From positions 62,001-126,000 of the forward strand of contig CP069419.1 of assembly GCA_017569285.1 (NCBI GenBank): a DNA stretch of 64,000 nt, written 5' to 3'. Positions within the stretch are counted from its first letter, which is position 1. Every line of letters starts with the position of its first letter. Source of the DNA: Clostridiales bacterium (GTDB lineage: Bacteria > Bacillota > Clostridia > Christensenellales > Aristaeellaceae). Both the position numbers and the translations under genes were made by a program. Positions 42,782-51,081 of this stretch are shown piece by piece. The notes beneath the pieces are model-generated. The model searched no databases, had not been told where the DNA came from, and saw only the letters and a list, made by a program, of their open reading frames with translations.

Positions 42782-44632
42782 ATGACAGCCATTGCGATCT
42801 CCCGTATCAGTCCGTGGAAAAGACGGCTGAACAGAGTCAGGAATTATCTTTCCAAGCCCCAGAATGCCATTCTTCTGGCACTGGGAATCATCCTGACCAT
42901 TACGACTATCTGGCCCGCATTCTCCATTGTCCGGGATACAGTGACAATCCACCAGGGAACGGTTGATACCCGCGGAGCTGCAGAAGGACAGGTTTATACT
43001 ACATACAACTGGACCGATCTGTTTGCTCCAGCTACCAATACCGCGCGGAAACTGGCCCAGATCAACCTGTGGACACCGCTGCTGAACTCTGTCCTCCTGA
43101 GTGTATTTGCCTGTATCGGCTCCATTTTTTACGGCGGACTTTTTGCATACCTGGTTACACGAACCAACCTCAAATTCAAAAAATATCTGAGTTCCATCTT
43201 TATTTTCCCCTATATCATGCCGCAATGGACCCTGGCGGTGATCTGGCGCAACCTGTTCAACAGCAACCTGATCACAAAGGGTGCTGACGGCCTTTTTGCT
43301 TCTGTACTGGGAATCCGGATGCCGCTCTGGTGGTGCCAGGGCATGTTCCCGAGTGCCGTTGTGCTTGCCCTGCATTATGCACCTTTCGCATACATCCTGA
43401 TCGGCGGAATCTTCCGGAATATGGACGCCAATCTGGAAGAAGCCGCTACCATCCTGAATACACCCCGCTGGAAAACATTTCTCCGTGTCACGCTTCCCCT
43501 GGTTAAACCTGCCATTCTGAGCACAATCCTGCTGGTTTTCTCCAGCGCCATGGGTTCCTATCCGATTCCCCATTACCTGAAACTTTCCACCCTTTCCACA
43601 AAATACGTTGAAATGAATGTGCAGCGTACCGGTGAGGCAAGCATCCTGGCGGTCATCATGATGCTTTTCGGTATCGGAATCCTGCTGGTTAACCAGAAAA
43701 CGACATCCGGACGCAAGAACTTTACCACCGTTACCGGAAAATCCGGCCAAAGCAGTGTCGTAAATCTCGGAATCGGAAAATACATCCTTTCCGCAGTTTA
43801 TATTCTGACCACACTGTTCACCGGTATTGTTCCGATTATCATGTTTGCAGTTGAAACATTCCTTCCTAATCCGGGTGATTACTCGTTCCTCACCAGCGGC
43901 GCTGCAGGGAACCTGACATCCAAATGGTGGCTGACCGCAGAAAATGTTTCCGAAAACGGCATGTACGGCCAGAAGGGAATGCTGTTCAACGAAACAATAT
44001 GGAACGCTTTCGGCGGAACATTGCTGGTTGCCATATGCTGTGCCCTTGTTGCCGGCACCATCGGTACACTTGTCGGGTACTGTGTCAGCAAAAACCGTCG
44101 GAGCAAATGGGCCGGCTATGTGAACAACATGGCATTCCTGCCATACCTGATGCCCGCGCTCGCAGTCGGCGTCGCATTTGCCAAATTCGGGTCTTCCGTC
44201 GGTATTTACAATACATTCCTCCTGCTGATTCTTGCCGGCACTGTCAAGTACATCCCGTTTGCAAGCAGAAGCGCTTTGAACTCCATGATGCAGCTTTCCG
44301 GTGAAATCGAGGAAGCTGCCATTATCCAGGATGTTTCATGGTGGAAACGCATGACCCGCATTATTATTCCGATTCAGAAGTCCAGTATCATCAGCGGTTA
44401 TCTGCTTCCGTTCATGACCTGTCTGCGTGAGTTGACGCTGTTCATGCTGCTGTGCAGCCAGTCCAAGATCATTACAACACTTCTCGATTATTTCGATGAA
44501 ATGGGCCTGTATGCATTCTCCAGCGGCATCAACCTGATCCTGATCGTGGTGATTCTGCTGTTCAACGCACTGATCAACAAGCTGACCGGCGCAAGTATTG
44601 ACAGCGGAATCGGCGGCGGCAGTTCCAAATAA
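42782..44632 (+). CDS. fused ABC importer permease (two permease domains)
   Basis: 616 residues with about twelve transmembrane helices in two halves, each with the binding-protein-dependent permease fold. The EAA-type cytoplasmic loops are readable as DANLEEAATILNTPRWKTF and GEIEEAAIIQDVSWWKRM. A single chain with two permease domains is typical of FbpB/AfuB-type iron(III) importers and relatives. AAAGGGG precedes the ATG. It needs the neighbouring ATPase and binding protein to work. Confidence 0.9.
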   Translation: MTAIAISRISPWKRRLNRVRNYLSKPQNAILLALGIILTITTIWPAFSIVRDTVTIHQGTVDTRGAAEGQVYTTYNWTDLFAPATNTARKLAQINLWTPLLNSVLLSVFACIGSIFYGGLFAYLVTRTNLKFKKYLSSIFIFPYIMPQWTLAVIWRNLFNSNLITKGADGLFASVLGIRMPLWWCQGMFPSAVVLALHYAPFAYILIGGIFRNMDANLEEAATILNTPRWKTFLRVTLPLVKPAILSTILLVFSSAMGSYPIPHYLKLSTLSTKYVEMNVQRTGEASILAVIMMLFGIGILLVNQKTTSGRKNFTTVTGKSGQSSVVNLGIGKYILSAVYILTTLFTGIVPIIMFAVETFLPNPGDYSFLTSGAAGNLTSKWWLTAENVSENGMYGQKGMLFNETIWNAFGGTLLVAICCALVAGTIGTLVGYCVSKNRRSKWAGYVNNMAFLPYLMPALAVGVAFAKFGSSVGIYNTFLLLILAGTVKYIPFASRSALNSMMQLSGEIEEAAIIQDVSWWKRMTRIIIPIQKSSIISGYLLPFMTCLRELTLFMLLCSQSKIITTLLDYFDEMGLYAFSSGINLILIVVILLFNALINKLTGASIDSGIGGGSSK

Positions 44633-44652
44633 TAGAGAGGATGGATGAAATA

Positions 44653-45981
44653 ATGTCTAGAATCGAATTAACGCATGTTACAAAGCGCTGGGGTGGATTC
44701 TATGCGGTTGATGATCTGGATCTGGTTATTGAAGACAACGCGTTTGTAACCCTGCTTGGACCTTCCGGATGCGGAAAAACCACAACACTTCGGATGATCG
44801 CAGGTCTTGAAACCCCGACAACCGGCCGGATTACCATTGACGATGTGGTCGTATTTGACAGTGAAGCCGGAATCAATGTGCCTGCCAACAAGCGCCGCGT
44901 CGGATTCCTTTTCCAGAACTATGCACTTTGGCCGAATATGACTGTTTACCAGAATATCGCTTTCGGTCTGAGCAACATCAAGGAACCCGGTCTTTCTGTT
45001 ACAGATGACGGAGAGATTATCCGAAATCCGGATGCAGGAGGCGCTGCCAGAAAGCTGACCAAGGATGAAATCAAAAAGATCGTCGCCCGCGTCAGCGCAA
45101 TCGTTAAGATCCAGCCATTCATGGACCGTTATCCCGGAGAGCTTTCCGGAGGCCAGCAGCAGCGTGTCGCAATTGCCAGAACACTGGCTCCCGGACCCAG
45201 AGTACTCTTTATGGATGAGCCGCTTTCCAACCTGGACGCAAAACTCAGGCTGGAAATGAGATCCGAACTGCAGCGCCTGCATCTTTCCACCGGAAGCACA
45301 TTTGTCTATGTAACCCATGACCAGATGGAAGCCATGACGCTTGCCACCAAAATCTGCCTGATTTCCAACGGTGTCCTGCAGCAGTATGATGATCCGCTGA
45401 CTGTATATAACAAGCCCAACAACACATTCGTCGCGGACTTCGTCGGAAATCCCGCAATCAACTTTATGAACGCACGCGGACAGCAGGAAGGGGACGGAAG
45501 TTTCCGCCTGAATCTCCTGGAAGGATATGAAGCTGTATTTGAACCTTCCGCATCTGTCAAAACAGATGAATGGTACGCTGCTGCCGATGCAGATATCGCC
45601 GCATTTGAAGCCAAGGAACGCCCTGCTGAAAAAACAAATAAGGATGTTCCTTTCAAATATCCGGTATCTGTTGTCAATGACGCAGAACTGAGTACTGCCG
45701 AACCGGACCGCAATGACTGGGTCGTCGGCGTCCGTCCTGAATTTGTGACGGTATGTGACAACGGTCCCATTGAAGGGGAGGTTTTCTCCGCCATGCCGAC
45801 CGGAATGGAAACAACCCTCCGGATCAAGGTCGGCAACTTCCTGCTGACCAGCGTTGTTTTCGGCGGCATCACTTACCGGCTCGGTGAAAAAATCCGCCTT
45901 GATTTTACCGGAAACGGCGCAACCCTGTTCTCGCGTGTCAACGGAAGACTGATTTCCACCGGGAGCCTGAAAGTAAAATAA
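44653..45981 (+). CDS. ABC importer ATPase with unusual insertion
   Basis: 442 residues. Walker A GPSGCGKTT is at 36-44, signature LSGGQQQRVAIA, Walker B LFMDEPLSNLD and switch His in VTHDQMEAM. A hydrophilic insertion of about 30 residues (SVTDDGEIIRNPDAGGAARK) separates the Q-loop region from the signature. The C-terminal ~170 residues form a regulatory OB/TOBE-like domain. Fe(III)/spermidine/maltose-type ATPases share this plan. I chose ATG at 44653, where AGAGAGG lies 12 bases upstream; the in-frame ATG at 44641 is too close to it. Confidence 0.9.
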   Translation: MSRIELTHVTKRWGGFYAVDDLDLVIEDNAFVTLLGPSGCGKTTTLRMIAGLETPTTGRITIDDVVVFDSEAGINVPANKRRVGFLFQNYALWPNMTVYQNIAFGLSNIKEPGLSVTDDGEIIRNPDAGGAARKLTKDEIKKIVARVSAIVKIQPFMDRYPGELSGGQQQRVAIARTLAPGPRVLFMDEPLSNLDAKLRLEMRSELQRLHLSTGSTFVYVTHDQMEAMTLATKICLISNGVLQQYDDPLTVYNKPNNTFVADFVGNPAINFMNARGQQEGDGSFRLNLLEGYEAVFEPSASVKTDEWYAAADADIAAFEAKERPAEKTNKDVPFKYPVSVVNDAELSTAEPDRNDWVVGVRPEFVTVCDNGPIEGEVFSAMPTGMETTLRIKVGNFLLTSVVFGGITYRLGEKIRLDFTGNGATLFSRVNGRLISTGSLKVK

Positions 45982-45997
45982 CATGAATCCTATGCAT

Positions 45998-46030
45998 GCC
46001 GGAGCTCCGCAGAAGGGGCTCCGGCTTTTA
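45998..46030 (+). terminator. terminator of the ABC importer operon
   Basis: Stem GCCGGAGC/GCTCCGGC with a short T-run, 17 bp after the ATPase stop. Confidence 0.85.
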
Positions 46031-46049
46031 TGAAAACAATTGTTTTCAT
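46030..46049 (+). promoter_or_regulatory. 20-bp perfect palindrome upstream of rpsT
   Basis: ATGAAAACAATTGTTTTCAT is self-complementary and lies 11 bp before the rpsT -35 box. It could be an operator or an extra transcription-stop hairpin. Confidence 0.5.
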
Positions 46050-46060
46050 GGAAAAAATAC

Positions 46061-46089
46061 TTGCATTTTGTCCATATGCATGCTAATAT
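46061..46089 (+). promoter_or_regulatory. rpsT promoter
   Basis: TTGCAT and TAATAT separated by 17 bp. Confidence 0.7.
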
Positions 46090-46132
46090 ACGGAGCGATG
46101 GTTTTTTATCATCTAAGGGGAGGTGAACCGAG

Positions 46133-46399
46133 TTGCCGAATATCCAGTCCGCAAAAAAGCGCGTTAAGGTCAGTGAGAAGAAGAATCTGCGGAATCGCAT
46201 TGTCAAGAGTGGCCTGCGTACTTCTGTCCGTAAGTTCGATGCCGCTGTTGCCGCCGATCCGTCCAATGCCGGTGCGCAGCTGTCCGCGACTTCCGCTGTA
46301 ATCGATAAAGCCGCTTCCAAGGGCGTTATCCACAAGAACGCCGCCAATCGGAAAAAGGCCCGTCTGGCAAAGCAGTTGAACAAGGCTGCCGAAGCTTAA
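46133..46399 (+). CDS. rpsT: 30S ribosomal protein S20
   Basis: 88 residues, basic, with the typical MPNIQSAKKRVKVSEKKNLR start, split by no insertion, and the KGVIHKNAANRKKARLAK end. It binds 16S rRNA early in assembly. Start is TTG with GGGGAGGTGAACCGAG upstream. It has its own promoter and terminator, as usual. Confidence 0.96.
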   Translation: MPNIQSAKKRVKVSEKKNLRNRIVKSGLRTSVRKFDAAVAADPSNAGAQLSATSAVIDKAASKGVIHKNAANRKKARLAKQLNKAAEA

Positions 46400-46415
46400 T
46401 CTTTCAGATTGGCTG

Positions 46416-46446
46416 AAAACCCTTCCTGATGGGAAGGGTTTTTCTT
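46416..46446 (+). terminator. rpsT terminator
   Basis: Stem AAAACCCTTCC/GGGAAGGGTTTT with loop TGAT and a T-rich tail. Confidence 0.9.
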
Positions 46447-46592
46447 TTTTCAATATTCCGGAATAAATACCGTATAATGATCGTTATATTGTTGAACCGC
46501 ACTTAATTAGCAGGACGGTTCAGCAAATATCCGTTTTCCTCTGCCAAATACCGGGGGAATCCAGCGCGGATCAACATGGAAGGATGAATTCA

Positions 46593-47609
46593 ATGAAAAC
46601 CAGAATGAAAAAATCCAGGTGCATGGCAGCATTGCTGGTTCTTGCTGTTACCCTGTCTGTTTGCGCCGTTTCATCTGCAGCAAATGATACCGGTACCGTT
46701 TTCGGAGGGTGGCTGATTCTCCGAAATGCTCCATCCTACAGCGGAAAGATTGTTTCCAGCTATCCGTCCGGCACTGTTGTACAGATTACAGGCCGTTCCG
46801 GATCGTGGTACTCGGTTATCGCTCCCGACGGAATGACCGGATACATGCTTGGCAATTACCTGAAAATCCAGGGATCCGGAATCTCCAGCGGATCAGATGC
46901 ATGGGTGACAAGCAAGAACGGCTTGAATGTACGCCTGAGGACCGGCCCCGGAACTAACTATTCTATCCTGTCCTCTTATGCCCCGGGTACAAAAGTCGTT
47001 ATTATCTCCTATGGAAAAGACTGGAGTATGATCCGTGTAGGGAATTATACCGGGTATATGATGACACGATACCTTACCGGCAAAAACAACAGCGGGGACA
47101 ACAACGGGCAGGGAAGCGCTGTTCCTTCCATCGGAGAATATGATGTATATGTAACCAGCCGCAACGGCAAGGGTGTCAACCTTCGTATGGGGCCTTCCAA
47201 AATCAACAGGGCAATCGCCACTTATGATGTTGGAACAGCTGCCCGTATGATTCAGTATGGTGCTTCCTGGAGCTATATCCGAATCGGCCAGACTTACGGA
47301 TATATGATGACTGAATTCCTCACAACCTCCAGACCGTCCGAAAGTAAGCCCGCGCCTTCGGTACCGGCTGCCTATGTCACAAGTGCCAACGGAAAATCCG
47401 TCAATCTTCGTACAGGTCCCGGAAAACAGTACCAGGTAATTACTTCTTTTGCCGTCGGCACACCGCTGACCGTTATTGCCAATGTGGCCGACTGGTGCTA
47501 TATCAGCATCGGAAATTACAACGGATATATGATGCGGCAGTTTATCGTCCAAGAGAATCCCGGTATATATAATTCCGCAACCCCTACGGACATCTGGAAC
47601 AGAAATTGA
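46593..47609 (+). CDS. secreted protein with four SH3b domains
   Basis: 338 residues: a signal peptide (about 1-30) and four bacterial SH3 repeats, each ending in a GYMM/GYML-like turn (GMTGYMLGNYL, NYTGYMMTRYL, QTYGYMMTEFL, NYNGYMMRQFI). Ser/Pro/Gly linkers separate them. No catalytic domain is present, so it probably binds cell wall and acts as an adapter. I chose the ATG at 46593 (AAGGATGAATTCA upstream). A TATAAT with weak -35 lies near 46472, and an inverted repeat TGAACCG/CGGTTCA at 46493-46522 is in the leader. Confidence 0.85.
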   Translation: MKTRMKKSRCMAALLVLAVTLSVCAVSSAANDTGTVFGGWLILRNAPSYSGKIVSSYPSGTVVQITGRSGSWYSVIAPDGMTGYMLGNYLKIQGSGISSGSDAWVTSKNGLNVRLRTGPGTNYSILSSYAPGTKVVIISYGKDWSMIRVGNYTGYMMTRYLTGKNNSGDNNGQGSAVPSIGEYDVYVTSRNGKGVNLRMGPSKINRAIATYDVGTAARMIQYGASWSYIRIGQTYGYMMTEFLTTSRPSESKPAPSVPAAYVTSANGKSVNLRTGPGKQYQVITSFAVGTPLTVIANVADWCYISIGNYNGYMMRQFIVQENPGIYNSATPTDIWNRN

Positions 47610-47651
47610 CAGAGCACGGCTGAAAACCCGGAAACATATGGAAAAATGGTC

Positions 47652-47680
47652 TTTTCATTTCCCGGACGCTCGTGTATAAT
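47652..47680 (+). promoter_or_regulatory. cdaA promoter
   Basis: TTTTCA and TATAAT separated by 17 bp, just before AGGAGGTGATCAG. Confidence 0.55.
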
Positions 47681-47706
47681 TATTAGAGCGGCGAGGAGGT
47701 GATCAG

Positions 47707-48570
47707 ATGGGAGATATCATGGGTACAATCCGTAACATGATATGGAATCTGACACACCGGCTCGGATTCAATGACATTATCGATATTCTGATCGTTGCAG
47801 TCATCCTGTACGAACTGCTTCTGCTGACAAGACATACAAGAGGAAGCGCCCTCCTTCGAGGGCTGTTTCTTCTGCTTATGATTGCTTTCCTGAGCAATCT
47901 CCTCGGCATGGTCAGCCTGAACTGGCTTCTCCGTTCCATCCTGCAGAACGGTCCGATTGTGCTTGTTATCCTGTTCCAGCCGGAATTCCGGAAAGCACTG
48001 GAAAAGATGGGCCGCAGCAAACTGATTACCAAAAACAACGAACACCGTCATGATGATGATGCCTATGGAATCCTGATATCCGAAATCATCCAGACGGTTT
48101 CCGACCTCAGCAAACGCCGGGTCGGCGCACTGCTTGTATTTGAACGGCAGACCGGTCTGGAAGATGTGATTGAAACCGGGACCCGGCTGAACGCATCCAT
48201 CTCCGCGCCTCTTCTGGAAAATATATTTGAACCGAATACTCCGCTGCATGACGGCGCTGTTATTATCCGTGATGAGATCATTATGGCCGCTGCCTGTATC
48301 CTGCCCCTTGCAGAAGCCAGCGGCGTCAGCCGCGAGCTTGGAACCCGCCACCGCGCGGCCGTCGGAATCAGCGAAAATACGGATGCGATTGTCCTTGTGG
48401 TTTCTGAACAGACCGGAATTATCAGCATGGCCCGGGACGGTGTACTGACCCGCCCGATGACCATGGACGGCCTGCGGCAGCTTCTGCTGGAGATCTATTC
48501 GGATAAATCCTCCTGGATATCTTCTGTTCTGAAAGCATTACGTTCAGGATTGGGGGTGTCCCGGAAATGA
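47707..48570 (+). CDS. cdaA: diadenylate cyclase CdaA
   Basis: 287 residues with three N-terminal membrane helices (about 24-40, 48-66, 71-91) and a DAC domain with the catalytic motifs DGA (182-184) and RHR (214-216). It makes cyclic di-AMP from two ATP; this messenger controls potassium and osmolyte transport and cell-wall homeostasis. It overlaps its regulator gene by 4 bp. glmM, the usual third gene, is absent. Confidence 0.96.
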   Translation: MGDIMGTIRNMIWNLTHRLGFNDIIDILIVAVILYELLLLTRHTRGSALLRGLFLLLMIAFLSNLLGMVSLNWLLRSILQNGPIVLVILFQPEFRKALEKMGRSKLITKNNEHRHDDDAYGILISEIIQTVSDLSKRRVGALLVFERQTGLEDVIETGTRLNASISAPLLENIFEPNTPLHDGAVIIRDEIIMAAACILPLAEASGVSRELGTRHRAAVGISENTDAIVLVVSEQTGIISMARDGVLTRPMTMDGLRQLLLEIYSDKSSWISSVLKALRSGLGVSRK

Positions 48571-49631
48571 CACAGGAAAAGAATGAAAACAGGATGTCTG
48601 TTTTCCTTAAACTCATTGTTCGCGGAATCCGGCATTTATTCCTGCATAACGGATGGCTGAAGCTACTTGCTGTCATTATTGCCGTTATTCTCTGGGCCGG
48701 GCTGATTTCACAGGATGAAAATGTTACCCGCGAAAAGGTTTTCCAGAATGTTCCTGTTACGGTGATCGGATCCGATACCCTCCGGCGGAACAACTATATT
48801 GTTACTTCCGATATTGAAGAACTTCTCAGCAATATCAATGTCACCGCAGCGGTTCCGCAGCTTCAGTACGATACAGCTGAATCCGGCGCCTACAATCTCA
48901 GGGTTGACCTGAGCCGGATTCGTTCTGCCGGTGAGCAGAAACTGAATATCCTCTACAGCAAAAATGCCACATACGGGGAAGTGATCAGCGTCAGCCCGTC
49001 TTCCATTACGGTGGATGTGGATGAATACAAGACCCGGCAGGTGCTTCCTGTTACAGCCGATTACAAAGGTGACAAACCGGATGGCTGGTGGATTTCCAAC
49101 CTGACAATTGAACCTGACAAGATTTCTGTAAGCGGACCGAAACAGCTGGTAACATCCATTTCACGCCCCAGGATATATGTGGATTATGAATCCATTGAAT
49201 GGAAAGAAGGAACTTACCAGAATGAGGAGAAACTCGTTTTCTTCGATAATGCCGGAGAACCGCTTGACAGTTCCCTGTTCGAAATTTCTTCCAGTTTCGG
49301 ATCCGATTTCGACAGTATTTTCTATTCCGCAACGATTCTGCCTGTTCAGTCATATCTCGCCGCAGAAAGCATCAAGATAACAGGGTATCCCGAAGAAGGT
49401 TATGAAATCAAGGGAGCACCCCGTTTCACTCCTGAAACCATTTCAGTGGCAGCTCCTTCCGGCGTACTGGATCAACTTAACGAACTGCCGGTTGAGCCTG
49501 TAAATGTAAACGGGCTGACCGATACCAAAGTATTTGAAGTCAAAATTCAGAAACCGTCCAGTGATGCGGTCCTTTCCAACGATACAATTCTTGTTACGGT
49601 GGAAGTCGGACCGGTTGAAACTGAAAAGTAA
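48567..49631 (+). CDS. cdaR: YbbR-domain protein CdaR, regulator of diadenylate cyclase
   Basis: 354 residues: one N-terminal transmembrane helix (about 28-48) and three or four extracytoplasmic YbbR repeats (for example FQNVPVTVIGSD and VLPVTADYKGDKPDGWWIS). CdaR binds CdaA at the membrane and tunes its activity. Its ATG overlaps the cdaA stop, as in other Firmicutes. Confidence 0.92.
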   Translation: MTQEKNENRMSVFLKLIVRGIRHLFLHNGWLKLLAVIIAVILWAGLISQDENVTREKVFQNVPVTVIGSDTLRRNNYIVTSDIEELLSNINVTAAVPQLQYDTAESGAYNLRVDLSRIRSAGEQKLNILYSKNATYGEVISVSPSSITVDVDEYKTRQVLPVTADYKGDKPDGWWISNLTIEPDKISVSGPKQLVTSISRPRIYVDYESIEWKEGTYQNEEKLVFFDNAGEPLDSSLFEISSSFGSDFDSIFYSATILPVQSYLAAESIKITGYPEEGYEIKGAPRFTPETISVAAPSGVLDQLNELPVEPVNVNGLTDTKVFEVKIQKPSSDAVLSNDTILVTVEVGPVETEK

Positions 49632-49646
49632 AGCAAGGAGATCGTC

Positions 49647-50414
49647 ATGAGCGGTTTTGCAAATACCGTTTTCACGCTGATGATCGGATGGTTTCGGACG
49701 GTCGTTTCCCTGATCTGGTCCGGTCTGACAGATAAAAACGGCGGAAATCTATTTACATGGATCGGCAATCACTGGATTGTGATTGCCCTGATTCTGTTTG
49801 CAGTCGGAACGGTTGTTGATTTATCCGTTTATCTTTTCCGCTGGAGACCGCTGGATGTTATCAGAAGCTATTTTGACCGAAAAAAAGGAATTATCCGTTC
49901 CAGCCATACAGATCCCGCGTCCGGGACTTCATACGGACCTGACATCAAATCACATCATCATATATACGGAAGCGAATATCAGCCTTTGTTTGCATCCAAC
50001 CAGGATCCCGGTTATTCCGGGGAAGATCCTTATACCAGGATTGATGCAGCGACTCAGAAACCTGCCATCCCGATTCCGGGACCATCACAAAGATTCAATG
50101 CAGAACGAAATGATTACGGAAAAACCGAAGTCCCTGCCGACAGTCCTTTCCGCCGGCCGGTACCGGAACCGGAAGATGTTCCCGAACCCATAAACGAAAC
50201 CGATCATTCCAGACGGAACCCGGATCCTGTTGTCCGCACCAGAAGAAGGCGGATCAATGTTGCTGAGCTTTTCGGCAATCCGGAAGAAGATATGATTCAT
50301 TTTGATCCCCCCAAACCGGTCATTGACCAGTCGGAAGCATATCATAACCCTGTATATCCCAGAAACTGGAAAGATAACGGAGAACCTTCAGATGATTCAG
50401 GTACTCGATCATAA
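49647..50414 (+). CDS. unknown membrane protein with disordered C-terminal tail
   Basis: 255 residues with two hydrophobic segments (about 5-24 and 40-66), then a hydrophilic tail rich in Pro, Asp, Asn, Arg and Ser. No domain is recognised. The segment RTRRRRINVAELFGNPEEDM is basic then acidic and may be an interaction site. AAGGAG precedes the ATG. It follows cdaR by 15 bp and overlaps the ATPase gene by 23 bp, so it belongs to the cda operon. Confidence 0.75.
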   Translation: MSGFANTVFTLMIGWFRTVVSLIWSGLTDKNGGNLFTWIGNHWIVIALILFAVGTVVDLSVYLFRWRPLDVIRSYFDRKKGIIRSSHTDPASGTSYGPDIKSHHHIYGSEYQPLFASNQDPGYSGEDPYTRIDAATQKPAIPIPGPSQRFNAERNDYGKTEVPADSPFRRPVPEPEDVPEPINETDHSRRNPDPVVRTRRRRINVAELFGNPEEDMIHFDPPKPVIDQSEAYHNPVYPRNWKDNGEPSDDSGTRS

Positions 50415-51081
50415 GCGTTTTATTATCCTGACAGGCAACTATGGCAGCGGCAAAACCGAGCTGGCCCTGAATCTGGCTTTTTCCTATGCAAAAGCCGGTC
50501 TCCGCACAACGCTCGTTGACCTGGATATCGTCAATCCTTATTTCAGGAGCGGAGAAAAATACCAGGAAATGGAGAATGCCGGTGTCCGAATGCTGATGCC
50601 GACGTTTGCACTGACAACTGTGGATATTCCCGCACTTCCGGCTGAAATCCAGAGTGTCTTTGAGCTTCCTTCAGACAAAGTAATCTTCGATGTCGGCGGA
50701 GATGATACCGGTGCTGCAGCCCTCGGCAGATACCACCATGCATTTGAACAGCGCCGGGATCAGACAGTTATGGCGCTTGTTGTCAACTGTATGCGTCCCC
50801 TTACCGGTAATCAGGAAGATATCATGGACCTGGCACGCCGGATCCGTGACCGCAGCCGGATGCAGATTGATATGATCATCAATAATACCAATCTGGCCAA
50901 TGATACAACCCCGCAAATGATTGAAACGGGTGAGGCAGTAACCGCTTCCTGTGCAGCCCTGATGGACATCCGCTGCATTGTATCTGCCGGGATGCCCGGT
51001 ATCATCGATCAGGCAGAATGCCATCATCCTAAAATGGCTGTTCGGCGCTATATGGTCCCTGAATGGATGGATAACATATGA
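50392..51081 (+). CDS. MinD/ParA-like P-loop ATPase
   Basis: 229 residues. The first strand and P-loop are IILTGNYGSGKTELALNLA, and a switch-like DLDIVNPYFRSGE follows. A deviant Walker lysine (as in ParA/MinD) is not seen in the KGGxGK form, so this is a SIMIBI-class protein of a small group. It has FDVGGDDTGAAALGRY where MinD has DxxAG. No C-terminal membrane-targeting helix is obvious. GGAGAACC precedes ATG 50392. It overlaps both neighbours and is probably cotranscribed with cdaA-cdaR. Confidence 0.82.
   Translation: MIQVLDHKRFIILTGNYGSGKTELALNLAFSYAKAGLRTTLVDLDIVNPYFRSGEKYQEMENAGVRMLMPTFALTTVDIPALPAEIQSVFELPSDKVIFDVGGDDTGAAALGRYHHAFEQRRDQTVMALVVNCMRPLTGNQEDIMDLARRIRDRSRMQIDMIINNTNLANDTTPQMIETGEAVTASCAALMDIRCIVSAGMPGIIDQAECHHPKMAVRRYMVPEWMDNI

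Noticed and set aside
44668-46383. A 571-codon antisense frame over the ABC ATPase and rpsT
   Set aside because: It crosses two certain genes and a terminator and has no recognisable domain.
50392-51081. Plasmid partition ATPase (ParA)
   Set aside because: No ParB or centromere-like repeats are present and it overlaps chromosomal genes of the cda operon.
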